Below are positions 1-7,619 of a DNA stretch of 28,182 nucleotides, piece after piece. The notes beneath the pieces are model-generated. The model saw only the letters and a list, made by a program, of their open reading frames with translations, was not told where the DNA came from and did no database searches. The position numbers and the translations under genes are program-made. The DNA comes from CAZTKP01 sp964614215 (GTDB taxonomy: Bacteria; UBP6; UBA1177): assembly GCA_964614215.1 (NCBI GenBank), contig CAZTKP010000015.1, positions 1 through 28,182 of the forward strand. The letters are read 5' to 3'. The stretch's first letter is position 1. Every line of letters begins with the position of its first letter.

Positions 1-582
1 TCCCCTGAAAACGATATCCTTTCCTGCAAGCTCGACAAAACCGTCATAGTTCTTTTCATTATTACAGACTTCCGCTTCACCGCTAAGTTCGCCGATAAGT
101 GAAATATCCTTCAGAAAAGGTTTAAATACTGATAGAGGAACCTCTTCAAGATCGATATAATAACAGGGATTCTCACCTGTTTCAAAACTAAGTTCCAGCT
201 CTCCTCCCTGATTGTTTATATCACTGAGAACAACTGTGCCTGAAAGTTCACCGAACAGCATATGAAAAAAAGAAGGCCTGAACTGAAGTTCATAGAAACT
301 AGTCGTTTTTTCCCCTTTTTCAGTAAGAGCACCCTCATAGATAGATATATTTCCAAGGATCGAAACGTCCACATCTTCAGCAACAAGTCCCATATCCTTA
401 ACAAACAGCCTTTCATTTATTTTAGCAAGAATGAAATCATCCGGCAGAAAGACCTTCATTCCCAGCCAGATACCGATAAGAACCGAGCCGTTAATAAACA
501 GAAATCCCCTGATAAAAGCCCCTGTCCTGCCGTGACCTATCAGATCCTTCAGTTTTCTGTACCAATCCATCAGTCTATTCAT
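1..582 (-). CDS. gspN: GspN, type II secretion system protein N (3' part cut by window edge)
   Basis: The open frame from ATG at 582 runs 194 codons off the left edge without a stop. Residues about 24-44 form one hydrophobic segment (FIRGFLFINGSVLIGIWLG), a likely inner-membrane anchor, followed by a periplasmic-type beta-rich region with phrases such as ILGNISIYEGALTEKG and GELSGTVVLSD that resemble AsmA-like repeats. GspN of this type occurs at the end of T2SS operons in Deltaproteobacteria and Leptospira; its role is accessory and not well defined. The start overlaps the gspM stop by 8 bp; an in-frame ATG at 570 is an alternative. Being last in a gspC-to-M series is the main support for the name, together with the single anchor plus beta-rich layout. 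The C-terminal part is not visible. Confidence 0.8.
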   Translation of the reverse strand, partial: MNRLMDWYRKLKDLIGHGRTGAFIRGFLFINGSVLIGIWLGMKVFLPDDFILAKINERLFVKDMGLVAEDVDVSILGNISIYEGALTEKGEKTTSFYELQFRPSFFHMLFGELSGTVVLSDINNQGGELELSFETGENPCYYIDLEEVPLSVFKPFLKDISLIGELSGEAEVCNNEKNYDGFVELAGKDIVFRG

Positions 583-1117
583 TTTCAGTCCCCTTCTTTA
601 AAGCGGCTATAACAGCATTTACATAGTAACTATCCTTGTTGTATCTGTTCTTGATGCTCAAAGAATCAATAAAAACGTATCTTGATTTATTTTCGATACC
701 GTACAGAAAGGCAAGAGCACTTTCCAGAGACACGTTGCTCATGTTCACTTCGGTCCTTTCAATTATAATACCTTCTTTTTTTCTCGGCTTAAGCTCTTTA
801 AGGCTTCTGATCTCCACTCCGACACTTTCCTTGACCGTACTTATGTCTGAATTAAGGTTTACATTTCCAGCTTCTACACTGTTCTTCATTTTCTCATTTT
901 TTATCTGTGCAGCTTTGTATACCTTCTTCATGGATAACATCTTCTGTAGAACTTTTTCCTGCTCAGTAATTGTGCTTTTTGCCGAATCGATAGAAAGTTC
1001 CATAAGATACCAGACCCCCACAAAAACAAAGATCATCACAAAGGTAACGAGAAAAGTAAGTATCGTCCTTTCTCTTTCACTTAAACTGGAAAGCTGGTTT
1101 AATATCTTTTCCTTCAT
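575..1117 (-). CDS. gspM: GspM, T2SS inner-membrane assembly platform protein
   Basis: This 180-residue protein has a short cytoplasmic N-terminus, a single membrane helix at about residues 18-42 (LTFLVTFVMIFVFVGVWYL), a coiled-coil-like stretch (residues 45-75) and a small C-terminal domain, the layout of GspM. GspM binds GspL and helps couple the cytoplasmic ATPase GspE to the periplasmic pseudopilus. Sequence identity to GspM is poor in general, so the call rests on size, topology and position between gspL and gspN. Its ATG overlaps the gspL stop as ATGA, with GGAG seven bases upstream inside the gspL 3' end, indicating translational coupling. The stop is TAG. Confidence 0.82.
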   Translation of the reverse strand: MKEKILNQLSSLSERERTILTFLVTFVMIFVFVGVWYLMELSIDSAKSTITEQEKVLQKMLSMKKVYKAAQIKNEKMKNSVEAGNVNLNSDISTVKESVGVEIRSLKELKPRKKEGIIIERTEVNMSNVSLESALAFLYGIENKSRYVFIDSLSIKNRYNKDSYYVNAVIAALKKGTENE

Positions 1118-2598
1118 GACTTATCTCCCTCAGACTTTGCCTTCTTTTTTCCTTTTTTGGCTTTTTTCCCGGTCTCTCTCTTGCTGCTTTCACCGAAAGA
1201 AAAACTTATTTTGAAAGAGTTCTTGCTGCCTCTTGAATTTATCTGCCCTCTGTTAAGGTTGTATATGAGCTCATCCTTTTCAAGGTTTTCAGTAAGTTTA
1301 TTTATATCTTCCAGAGTGTCACTTAGACCTGAAAGGCTTATTTTCCCCTCTTCTTTGACCGAAAGGTCTCCGATCTCTACGGTGCTCCCTTCAAATACCG
1401 CATGAGGAAAAACTCTTTCCATTATAAAAAGAGCACTGTAGGGATAAACGCTTTTTTTATCTATTCCTGCAGTTTCTCCTCTTATGGTCTTCTTCATGAT
1501 AGAAAGAGCCTGCCGGGCAGAAGGATAACTTTTCCCAAGAACCTCCTTCATAACCTTCGCCGTCCTTTCCTGGCCTCTTTCGATCCTTTCATCCAGATAT
1601 CCTTTTCTGACCTGCATACCGGCCACAAGCAGAACAAGGGCGATCAAATAGAAAACAGCAGCAAGAATTATCCTCTTTTTAAGAAAGCTGAAGCCTCCTC
1701 GATAAGCATATTCTCCCACTGCGAAATTAATATCCGGCACATTGTCCGCAATGCTGGAGATCTGTATTAAAGCTTCTTCAGCACCCACATAGATAAGCGG
1801 CTCCTCTGAGAATGCCGAACCATCTAAAGCTTCGACGATCTTATTAGTTCCAAAAGGCATCGGACTGTCAACAAAGATCACTGTCTTTCCAGGCTTACCG
1901 GCATAAGGAGCAAAGATACCCATGATCTCAGTGAAGAAATTTCTAATTATTTTGCTTATCCTTATCTCAATATCGGAAAGATTTGAACTTTTACTGATAT
2001 CTCCGGACGCACGGATCCATTTGTTCAGTTCCTCATCGCTGTCATCTCCAAGAACATCTCTGATCTGGTCAAAAACTTTATCCAGACCTTCAGTTCTTGC
2101 AATCTGACCTGAATCGTTAACAATAACGGAATAGTCTGTTCCTATAAATATTGACTTCTCATAGTTTTCCTGAGGATCAAAGAAAAGAATATTTTCAGGA
2201 ATAATGCTTCTGAACTTTTCCCTACTCATATCGTCAAACTTTCCAAGCAGTTCTTCAACTGAGTCTTTCCTTATGCAGAAAACCTTAGTCTCTTCATGAT
2301 CCTGGAACTTATTTACATCAACTATCAGTTCATTTTCCTTAAAAGGGGTATCTGTCTCCAGATCCTGTGCAACTATCTTTTTCAGGTATGAAGCCTTAAC
2401 AGGAGGATAATTCCTTGAATAGTATAGAATGTCCTTTGCTCCGACCACAAGGTCCAGATAGTCATACTCTCTGATCTTTTCCACTGCGGCTTCCATATCA
2501 AGGACAAGCATATCTTCAAATTCAACCTTGTTATACTCCTTTTCAAAAGAGCAGAAAAGCACCTTATCCTTTAAAAACCTGCACGATGCGAATCTCAT
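1114..2598 (-). CDS. gspL: GspL, T2SS inner-membrane platform protein that recruits GspE
   Basis: This 494-residue protein has a long cytoplasmic actin-like N-terminal region (residues 1-300), the characteristic stretch INFAVGEYAYRGG just before a membrane helix at about 309-328, then a periplasmic ferredoxin-like domain. GspL anchors the ATPase GspE to the inner membrane and binds GspM. The C-terminus ends in a strongly basic tail rich in KKGKK-type runs, which is not a usual part of the family and may be a lineage-specific linker. The start ATG at 2598 is 10 bp after the gspK stop with GAGGTG as a plausible Shine-Dalgarno site. The 3' end overlaps gspM by 4 bp. Confidence 0.88.
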   Translation of the reverse strand: MRFASCRFLKDKVLFCSFEKEYNKVEFEDMLVLDMEAAVEKIREYDYLDLVVGAKDILYYSRNYPPVKASYLKKIVAQDLETDTPFKENELIVDVNKFQDHEETKVFCIRKDSVEELLGKFDDMSREKFRSIIPENILFFDPQENYEKSIFIGTDYSVIVNDSGQIARTEGLDKVFDQIRDVLGDDSDEELNKWIRASGDISKSSNLSDIEIRISKIIRNFFTEIMGIFAPYAGKPGKTVIFVDSPMPFGTNKIVEALDGSAFSEEPLIYVGAEEALIQISSIADNVPDINFAVGEYAYRGGFSFLKKRIILAAVFYLIALVLLVAGMQVRKGYLDERIERGQERTAKVMKEVLGKSYPSARQALSIMKKTIRGETAGIDKKSVYPYSALFIMERVFPHAVFEGSTVEIGDLSVKEEGKISLSGLSDTLEDINKLTENLEKDELIYNLNRGQINSRGSKNSFKISFSFGESSKRETGKKAKKGKKKAKSEGDKS

Positions 2599-2608
2599 GC
2601 CTTACACC

Positions 2609-3817
2609 TCAGCCTTCTCTGTAATAATATATATTTCCTTCTTTATCGACTACCATTTCAACCCAGCTCTCAATACCTTCCTTTATTCCCACTGCCTTGA
2701 TCCTGTAAACACTGCCGGCCACATCAAGAACTTTTTCTATCTCCTTGCTAAGCTCAACACCTTCTTCAAGACATGCCTGGGTAAAATCAGCTACCTTTGA
2801 AAACCCGTCCTTTGCCTTTTTTGCAAGGATCTTTCCCAGAAACTCTCTCATTGCGTCCTCATTATAAAACACAGTCGCAGCCTTATCGACAGCATACGCT
2901 CTTATAAGTGCTTCAAGCATAAAATGGGAAGCTTTATTAATATTTATCTTGCCTGTTGAATAGATCGTTGTGTAAGGATCCAGGATTCTGTAGATAACCG
3001 GTGTTACACCATATACCATCAGAAGTTCCTGCTTCGTATCAAAACGGGAATTTTTAACTTTGTACTGCGGATCGAAATCATCATAGGCCGACTGTTCGTC
3101 ACCGCCTGAGATATACTTTTCCCCATCAGTGTACTTGTCATCTCCCACATCAACCCAGTCTACAATATTCTGAATAAGTTCCGAGCGATCAACGTATTCA
3201 GCCCTTGAAGTGTTTTCCAGAAAGATAAAATCATAAAATTCAGGCTCGATAACTCCTTCAAGCATTTTAATAATAGCCGCCTTACTTCCATAGGCGAGCT
3301 GATTGAGATTTATCTTTGTATCCTCACTTTCAAAATCTATCCTGAAATCACCGGGGAACTTGAAAATAGGATCACCTGTTTCCGTATAGGTCTCTTCTGT
3401 CTGATCATTCAGGGCTGAACCTGCAACGCTATCCTCTCCTCCCTGATTTTTCATTCCGACTATATCCTCAACATCAGCCATCGGCCCTGCCGTTGTAAAA
3501 CTTCTAAGCAGCTGCGTGTCAAAAGGAACAATGTCCCATATCTCTATGGACTGTCCCATGTTAAACTTCTTAAGTATGGATTCCACCTGCTTCTGAAGAT
3601 CAAAAATAATGACTGCAAAACTCACGGCACTTGCAGCAAGAGCCTGAGCCTCGGCCTTTCTTTTATAGTTCATTGCAAGATCGAACTCTGTCTTTGCTTC
3701 ATAGTTCATATCTGTAACAATAGGCAGCATGATCGCGATCATAACAACAACGATAACAAGGGCAACGCCCTTTTCCCTGCTTCTGATCCTTAAAATTTTC
3801 TTCAACCAACTTTTCAT
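2609..3817 (-). CDS. gspK: GspK, minor pseudopilin at the pseudopilus tip
   Basis: The product (402 residues from the ATG at 3817) starts with a prepilin-type leader ending in EKG, then a hydrophobic helix VALVIVVVMIAIMLPIV. As in known GspK proteins the +5 residue is not glutamate, and the protein is much longer than other pseudopilins because of a large alpha-domain insertion. GspK caps the GspI-GspJ-GspK tip complex and its leader is removed by the prepilin peptidase GspO, which is not encoded here. A GTG at 3823 gives two more residues, but ATG at 3817 has AGGTGA at a good distance and is preferred. It follows gspJ directly and is followed after 10 bp by gspL. Confidence 0.9.
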   Translation of the reverse strand: MKSWLKKILRIRSREKGVALVIVVVMIAIMLPIVTDMNYEAKTEFDLAMNYKRKAEAQALAASAVSFAVIIFDLQKQVESILKKFNMGQSIEIWDIVPFDTQLLRSFTTAGPMADVEDIVGMKNQGGEDSVAGSALNDQTEETYTETGDPIFKFPGDFRIDFESEDTKINLNQLAYGSKAAIIKMLEGVIEPEFYDFIFLENTSRAEYVDRSELIQNIVDWVDVGDDKYTDGEKYISGGDEQSAYDDFDPQYKVKNSRFDTKQELLMVYGVTPVIYRILDPYTTIYSTGKININKASHFMLEALIRAYAVDKAATVFYNEDAMREFLGKILAKKAKDGFSKVADFTQACLEEGVELSKEIEKVLDVAGSVYRIKAVGIKEGIESWVEMVVDKEGNIYYYREG

Positions 3818-3823
3818 GCTCAC

Positions 3824-4477
3824 CTAAAAACTTATTGCATTTGTCATTTTAAGTTTGATAACAGTCTCTACCTTATGGTCCGGCTCTCCCATATCCCCTT
3901 CTTCCGCAATTATCGTAATTTTAATTTTTGTCGGAAGCATATTAAGGTTGTCCGCACTTTCAGTATTCCATTCCTCGACCCACTCCTTGCTAAGCGGTTT
4001 CCAGAATTCGAACTTTATTTCCTTAAAACCCCTGAAGACCGGATAGACGTTACCCCCTCTTTCCGGGAAGTCATCTACCCACGGACTCTCCCTTCTGAAA
4101 AGAACGTTCTCATCATCAACCATTTCTCCGAAATATTCGATCTCTGTCTGATCACACTGCTTTACATCAGCCTGCATACGTACATGGTTCAGTGTAGTAA
4201 GGGTCAGATGGGAAACCGGACTGTCCGGGACATTTTTGAACAGAGTCTTGTGCGTTTCTTCCGGGACTCCTTTATTCATTGTCAGATATGCATTTTTAAT
4301 GTCGTTTCTTATCATATCAAGAGTGAAGTATATCTGTCTTTCCCGATTCATTATTTCCCGAAGCCTTGACCTGCCTATAAGTATGTTTGAAAAAGAAAAA
4401 TACACCGAGACTATAAGTATTGCCGTAATGCTCATGGCAACAAGAACTTCAATAAGTGTAAAGCCTTTTTCCTTCAT
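3824..4477 (-). CDS. gspJ: GspJ, minor pseudopilin
   Basis: This 217-residue protein opens with a class III signal sequence: MKEKG then FTLIEVLVAMSITAIL, with glutamate at +5 after the G/F cleavage site. The following region (ILIGRSRLREIMNRERQIYF) and the globular C-terminal part match the length and layout of GspJ, which joins GspI and GspK in the pseudopilus tip complex. The start overlaps the gspI stop (TAATG) and has AAGGGA upstream, so translation is coupled. Gene order I-J-K separates it from the other pseudopilins, which share the same N-terminal motif. Confidence 0.9.
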   Translation of the reverse strand: MKEKGFTLIEVLVAMSITAILIVSVYFSFSNILIGRSRLREIMNRERQIYFTLDMIRNDIKNAYLTMNKGVPEETHKTLFKNVPDSPVSHLTLTTLNHVRMQADVKQCDQTEIEYFGEMVDDENVLFRRESPWVDDFPERGGNVYPVFRGFKEIKFEFWKPLSKEWVEEWNTESADNLNMLPTKIKITIIAEEGDMGEPDHKVETVIKLKMTNAISF

Positions 4478-5106
4478 TATTTTCCCTTATTAAATCTACC
4501 CCTGTTTAAAGCCGGGTTTGAAAGGTTCTTATTAACCGGATTCTGAAAAAGCTTGCTTCTCGACGCAGGACTTCCGGTGTTACCGCCCGGAGCTCCCCTA
4601 TACTGCTGAAACTGTTTCACTGTGCCTTCCGTTGTAAGAAAAACTGTAAATTCCACTTTCTCAGATTCTTTCTCTCCCTTTCCCCAGAAAACGATCAGAG
4701 TAAGTTTTCTGATCCTCTCCTTAAAGAAATCCTCAATATTTCCTTTAGCAAGAGACAGCATCGATGCAGCTTCTTCCTGCTTTCCCTCGGTTCCGTCGCT
4801 TGAACCGGTAAAATCAGGAAGAGGGATAAATACTTTCTTTATCGAATACTTCCATTTAAAACCTTCATAGGCATCTTCTTCAAATTCACCTTCTTCCTCA
4901 TACTCCATCTCCGGAAGTCCGTCCTCTTCTATTTTCAGCTCTATATCGTGCAGTTTCAACCTTGCAAGCTCAGTTCCCAGATAGATGTTGTCAACCTTTG
5001 AGGCATAAAGATAACTAGCTGATATTATTCTAGTTACCGCGAAAAGCACCCCTGCCAGAATTGCTGTGGCGGCAAGAACTTCTATGAGAGAGAAGCCTTT
5101 TCTCAT
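4477..5106 (-). CDS. gspI: GspI, minor pseudopilin
   Basis: The 209-residue product begins MRKG/FSLIEVLAATAILAG, a type IV prepilin-like leader with +5 glutamate, followed by a hydrophobic helix and the LARLKLHDIELKIEEDGLPE stretch typical of GspI (compare A..K..E/L..I.. with G..P in the family). GspI seeds the pseudopilus tip with GspJ and GspK. It is longer than the usual 120-130 residues because of an extended loop and a basic, Gly/Asn/Pro-rich tail ending RGRFNKGK. The ATG overlaps the gspH stop (ATGA), with GAGGG seven bases upstream. The position between gspH and gspJ fixes the assignment. Confidence 0.9.
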   Translation of the reverse strand: MRKGFSLIEVLAATAILAGVLFAVTRIISASYLYASKVDNIYLGTELARLKLHDIELKIEEDGLPEMEYEEEGEFEEDAYEGFKWKYSIKKVFIPLPDFTGSSDGTEGKQEEAASMLSLAKGNIEDFFKERIRKLTLIVFWGKGEKESEKVEFTVFLTTEGTVKQFQQYRGAPGGNTGSPASRSKLFQNPVNKNLSNPALNRGRFNKGK

Positions 5107-5930
5107 GACTTGCCCTCCGCGTCCTGATCTTCAAAAAGGTCAGAAAAATCGACCAGATCCTCTTCAAAACTTCCCGGTTTTATCTTTATGTTCATAAACA
5201 TATCGGACGTTATATAGGCGAAACTGTCAAGCTCGCCCTCATCATCCTGACCAAGAGAAAGATAGAAAGGCTCTATACGTCCTTCCGGGAAAATATAGAT
5301 ATAGAGATTTGTATCCTTTTCCTTATCTTCGTCCTTTTCAGCTTCAAGAGTTTCAGGTGTCACAACCTCCGGAGTATGGTAAGCATAAAATCCTGTAACT
5401 ATAAGATTTTTATCAAATTTCTTCTTATCAGAAGCTGCCTGGAATTCAGGTTTCAGCACTGCTTTTATCGACCTCCTGTCAGGAATAAAGTTCTCGTAAT
5501 TGTAATAGTCACTGTTGTCAAGATCCTCTTCATCTCCCATAAGCCTAGCTTTTTCGAAAATATTATCGGCACCAAGAGCCATACCCATATTCTCGAAAGG
5601 ATCCGAATCCTTTTCCTCCATTTTCTCAAGCAGTTCTTCCGTTCTTTTTCTTTTTTCAAGTGTATCCTCCCCTGAAGAGAGAAAAAAAGGCGTCTCACTG
5701 CTTTCCGCCCAGTAAGTTCCGTCTTTCATACTGACAGCTATACGGATATACAGTCTGTCTCTAACTGATGTCATGAACTGAGATCTTAAGAACGCATTGA
5801 AGTTTCCAAGATCAGATGATGCACGGAAACGTCCGAAACTTCCAACACCGACAACTATCGAAGATGCAAGCATAATAATGATCGCAACAACGACCAGCAT
5901 CTCTATCATTGAAAATCCGGACCTTCTCAT
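5103..5930 (-). CDS. gspH: GspH, minor pseudopilin with an enlarged acidic insertion
   Basis: The 275-residue product starts MRRSG/FSMIEMLVVVAIIIM, a prepilin-type leader with +5 glutamate and a membrane/core helix to about residue 30. GspH is the minor pseudopilin at the junction between the GspG shaft and the I-J-K tip. It is well above the usual length (about 150-200 residues): residues roughly 85-150 are a charged, Glu/Lys/Asp-rich insertion (for example RKRTEELLEKMEEKDSD), and the C-terminus is also acidic. The start has GAGGA seven bases upstream and lies 3 bp after the gspG stop. It overlaps gspI by 4 bp. Position after gspG supports GspH rather than another pseudopilin. Confidence 0.85.
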   Translation of the reverse strand: MRRSGFSMIEMLVVVAIIIMLASSIVVGVGSFGRFRASSDLGNFNAFLRSQFMTSVRDRLYIRIAVSMKDGTYWAESSETPFFLSSGEDTLEKRKRTEELLEKMEEKDSDPFENMGMALGADNIFEKARLMGDEEDLDNSDYYNYENFIPDRRSIKAVLKPEFQAASDKKKFDKNLIVTGFYAYHTPEVVTPETLEAEKDEDKEKDTNLYIYIFPEGRIEPFYLSLGQDDEGELDSFAYITSDMFMNIKIKPGSFEEDLVDFSDLFEDQDAEGKS

Positions 5931-5933
5931 GGT

Positions 5934-6368
5934 CTATTCCTCGTCACCGTCCCAGTTTGTTATATCGTCTTCTCCGCCTTCTCTTCCGTCAGCTCCGAAA
6001 GAATAGAGATCAAATCCGTCATCGTTGTTGGATCCGGGAAAAATATAAATCTATTCGTGTCCCCAAGGATCCTTGGGAACTTTCTTTTCCTTGAGTATCT
6101 TTTCCTCGACAAGTCTGCTGAGACCGTCATCACTTTCAGGATATCTTCCGAACTCTGTCTTATAAAGATCGAGCGCATTTGAAATTGTCTGAATATCCAT
6201 CTTTGCCTGTTTGACCTTAGATTTATCAAGATAGGTCATAACACCGACACTTACCGCTCCCATGATCATTGCCATGATCGTGATAACGACCATGATCTCA
6301 AGAAGTGAGAATCCCTTTGAAACGCCTCTTTTGCTCTCTTTAAGTCAAGCTTTAATAAAGTTTTTCAT
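5934..6368 (-). pseudogene. gspG: GspG, major pseudopilin, interrupted by two in-frame stop codons
   Basis: From ATG at 6368 (GGAGG at 6376-6380, seven-base spacing) to TAG at 5934-5936 the frame spans 145 codons and reads as a full GspG: leader ending SKG, then FSLLEIMVVITIMAMIMG with +5 glutamate, then KVKQAKMDIQTISNALDLYK, FGRYPESDDGL, KDPWG, YIFPGSNNDDGFDLYSFGAD and GGEDDITNWD. GspG forms the shaft of the pseudopilus and is essential for secretion in characterised T2SSs. Two stops break it: TGA at 6345-6347 (codon 8, in the leader) and TAG at 6051-6053 (codon 106), exactly where the family has the conserved Tyr after DPWG. Both lie in the same frame, so these are substitutions, not a frameshift. 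No ATG, GTG or TTG lies between the first stop and the processing site. Flanking genes are intact. It may be a true pseudogene, an assembly error or recoding. Confidence 0.85.
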
Positions 6369-6389
6369 AACTAAACCTCCAAAAATTAT

Positions 6390-7619
6390 CTATCCAACAG
6401 CATCGTTTATCTTCAAGATCGGCATAACAACTGCAAAAACAATAAAACCGATAACAACCGCCATAGCAACGATCATGATCGGCTCAAGCATTGCTGTAAG
6501 CCTGTCCAGTGTATAACGAACTTCTTTTTCGTAACTATCTGAAAGAGTTTCAAGCATCTCCTCGAGCTCTCCGCTCTGTTCACCGATGGATATCATCTGT
6601 ATGACAATAGGTGGAAACTCCCCGCTTCTTTTAAGTGGAACAGCGATGGACTCTCCTTCCTTAATATTCTCTCTTGCACTGGCAACAGCCATTTCAAGAA
6701 CTTTGTTATCAATGACCATCTTAACAATATCGAGAGCCTTCAGAATGGGAACTCCGGATTCTAGAAGTGTTGAAAGCGTCTTTGAAAACCGGCTGATAGC
6801 GACCATTCTGTTAATACGTCCGAAAACCGGCATCTTAATAAGAAAGCCGTTCCATTTGATCTTTCCTTTTTCAGTAGATATGTACTTTCTGAAAACAATA
6901 AAAGAGCCTACTCCCAGAAGCAGTATCAACCACCACCAGTTCCCTATAAAACCGGAAAGCCAGATAAGGACCTGTGTCTGAAAAGGAAGAGCCATATCAA
7001 TATCTTCGAACATCTTTGAAAGTTTAGGAATAACAACCGTAAAAAGAACCCCGACAACAAGTATGGCAACGAACATCAGAATAACGGGGTAGGTCATTGC
7101 TCCCTTCACCTTATTTCTCAGATCGACCTGAGATTCCATAAAACCGGCCAGTCTCATTAGAACTTTATCTGTCGCTCCGCTCTCCTCTCCCGCCGCGATC
7201 ATATTACAGAAAAGATCATCGAAGATATCAGGAAATTCCCTGGCACTCCTGCTGAAACTGTAACCTTCGTTCATTTTACTCTTAATAATGATAAGAGCCT
7301 CTTTTAAAGTCTGGTTCTCCTGCTGCTCAGCAACTGCCGCAATCGATTCGACAAGCGGTATCTTAGCCTTCTGAAGAGTTGCAAGAAGCCTTGTCATTGA
7401 AGAGACTTCATCAAGAGACACCTTCTTCCTTCCGATTGTCAGAAGACTTTTCAGGGTACTGAAGCTGAAACTGTCTCTGCTTCCCTTTTCTCTTATTTCA
7501 GTTATGTAATATCCCTCGGAAAGAAATTTACTTTTAACCGCGGCTTTATTGGAAGATTCAATGTTACCTCTTATCTCCTTACCGTTGGAGTCTATAATCT
7601 TATAGGCATAGAGCGGCAT
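6390..7619 (-). CDS. gspF: GspF, polytopic inner-membrane platform protein of T2SS
   Basis: The 409-residue protein begins MPLYAYKIIDSNGKEIRG, the standard GspF N-terminus, and carries two T2SSF cytoplasmic domains (about residues 65-190 and 270-395), each followed by a membrane helix, with three hydrophobic segments near residues 170-195, 222-242 and 380-403. Signature phrases include AGEESGATDKVL and IGEQSGELEEML, one in each repeat. GspF is the central platform protein that GspE acts on to drive pseudopilus growth. Its ATG overlaps the gspE stop (TGATG), with GGAGG inside the gspE 3' end. Length and motifs are normal for the family. Confidence 0.96.
   Translation of the reverse strand: MPLYAYKIIDSNGKEIRGNIESSNKAAVKSKFLSEGYYITEIREKGSRDSFSFSTLKSLLTIGRKKVSLDEVSSMTRLLATLQKAKIPLVESIAAVAEQQENQTLKEALIIIKSKMNEGYSFSRSAREFPDIFDDLFCNMIAAGEESGATDKVLMRLAGFMESQVDLRNKVKGAMTYPVILMFVAILVVGVLFTVVIPKLSKMFEDIDMALPFQTQVLIWLSGFIGNWWWLILLLGVGSFIVFRKYISTEKGKIKWNGFLIKMPVFGRINRMVAISRFSKTLSTLLESGVPILKALDIVKMVIDNKVLEMAVASARENIKEGESIAVPLKRSGEFPPIVIQMISIGEQSGELEEMLETLSDSYEKEVRYTLDRLTAMLEPIMIVAMAVVIGFIVFAVVMPILKINDAVG

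Noticed and set aside
5960..6229. Minus-strand ORF of 89 residues overlapping gspG in another frame, first read as a frameshifted GspG end
   Set aside because: The conserved GspG C-terminal sequence continues in the same frame as its N-terminal part after the TAG at 6051-6053, so no frameshift is needed and the 89-residue frame is only a shadow.
6051..6347. Genetic code reassignment, selenocysteine or pyrrolysine at the two gspG stops
   Set aside because: TGA and TAG end neighbouring genes normally (gspH by TGA; gspF and gspM by TAG), so general reassignment is excluded. Site-specific recoding is unsupported: I recognised no insertion element, and the TAG stands at a Tyr position. Kept only as a remote option.
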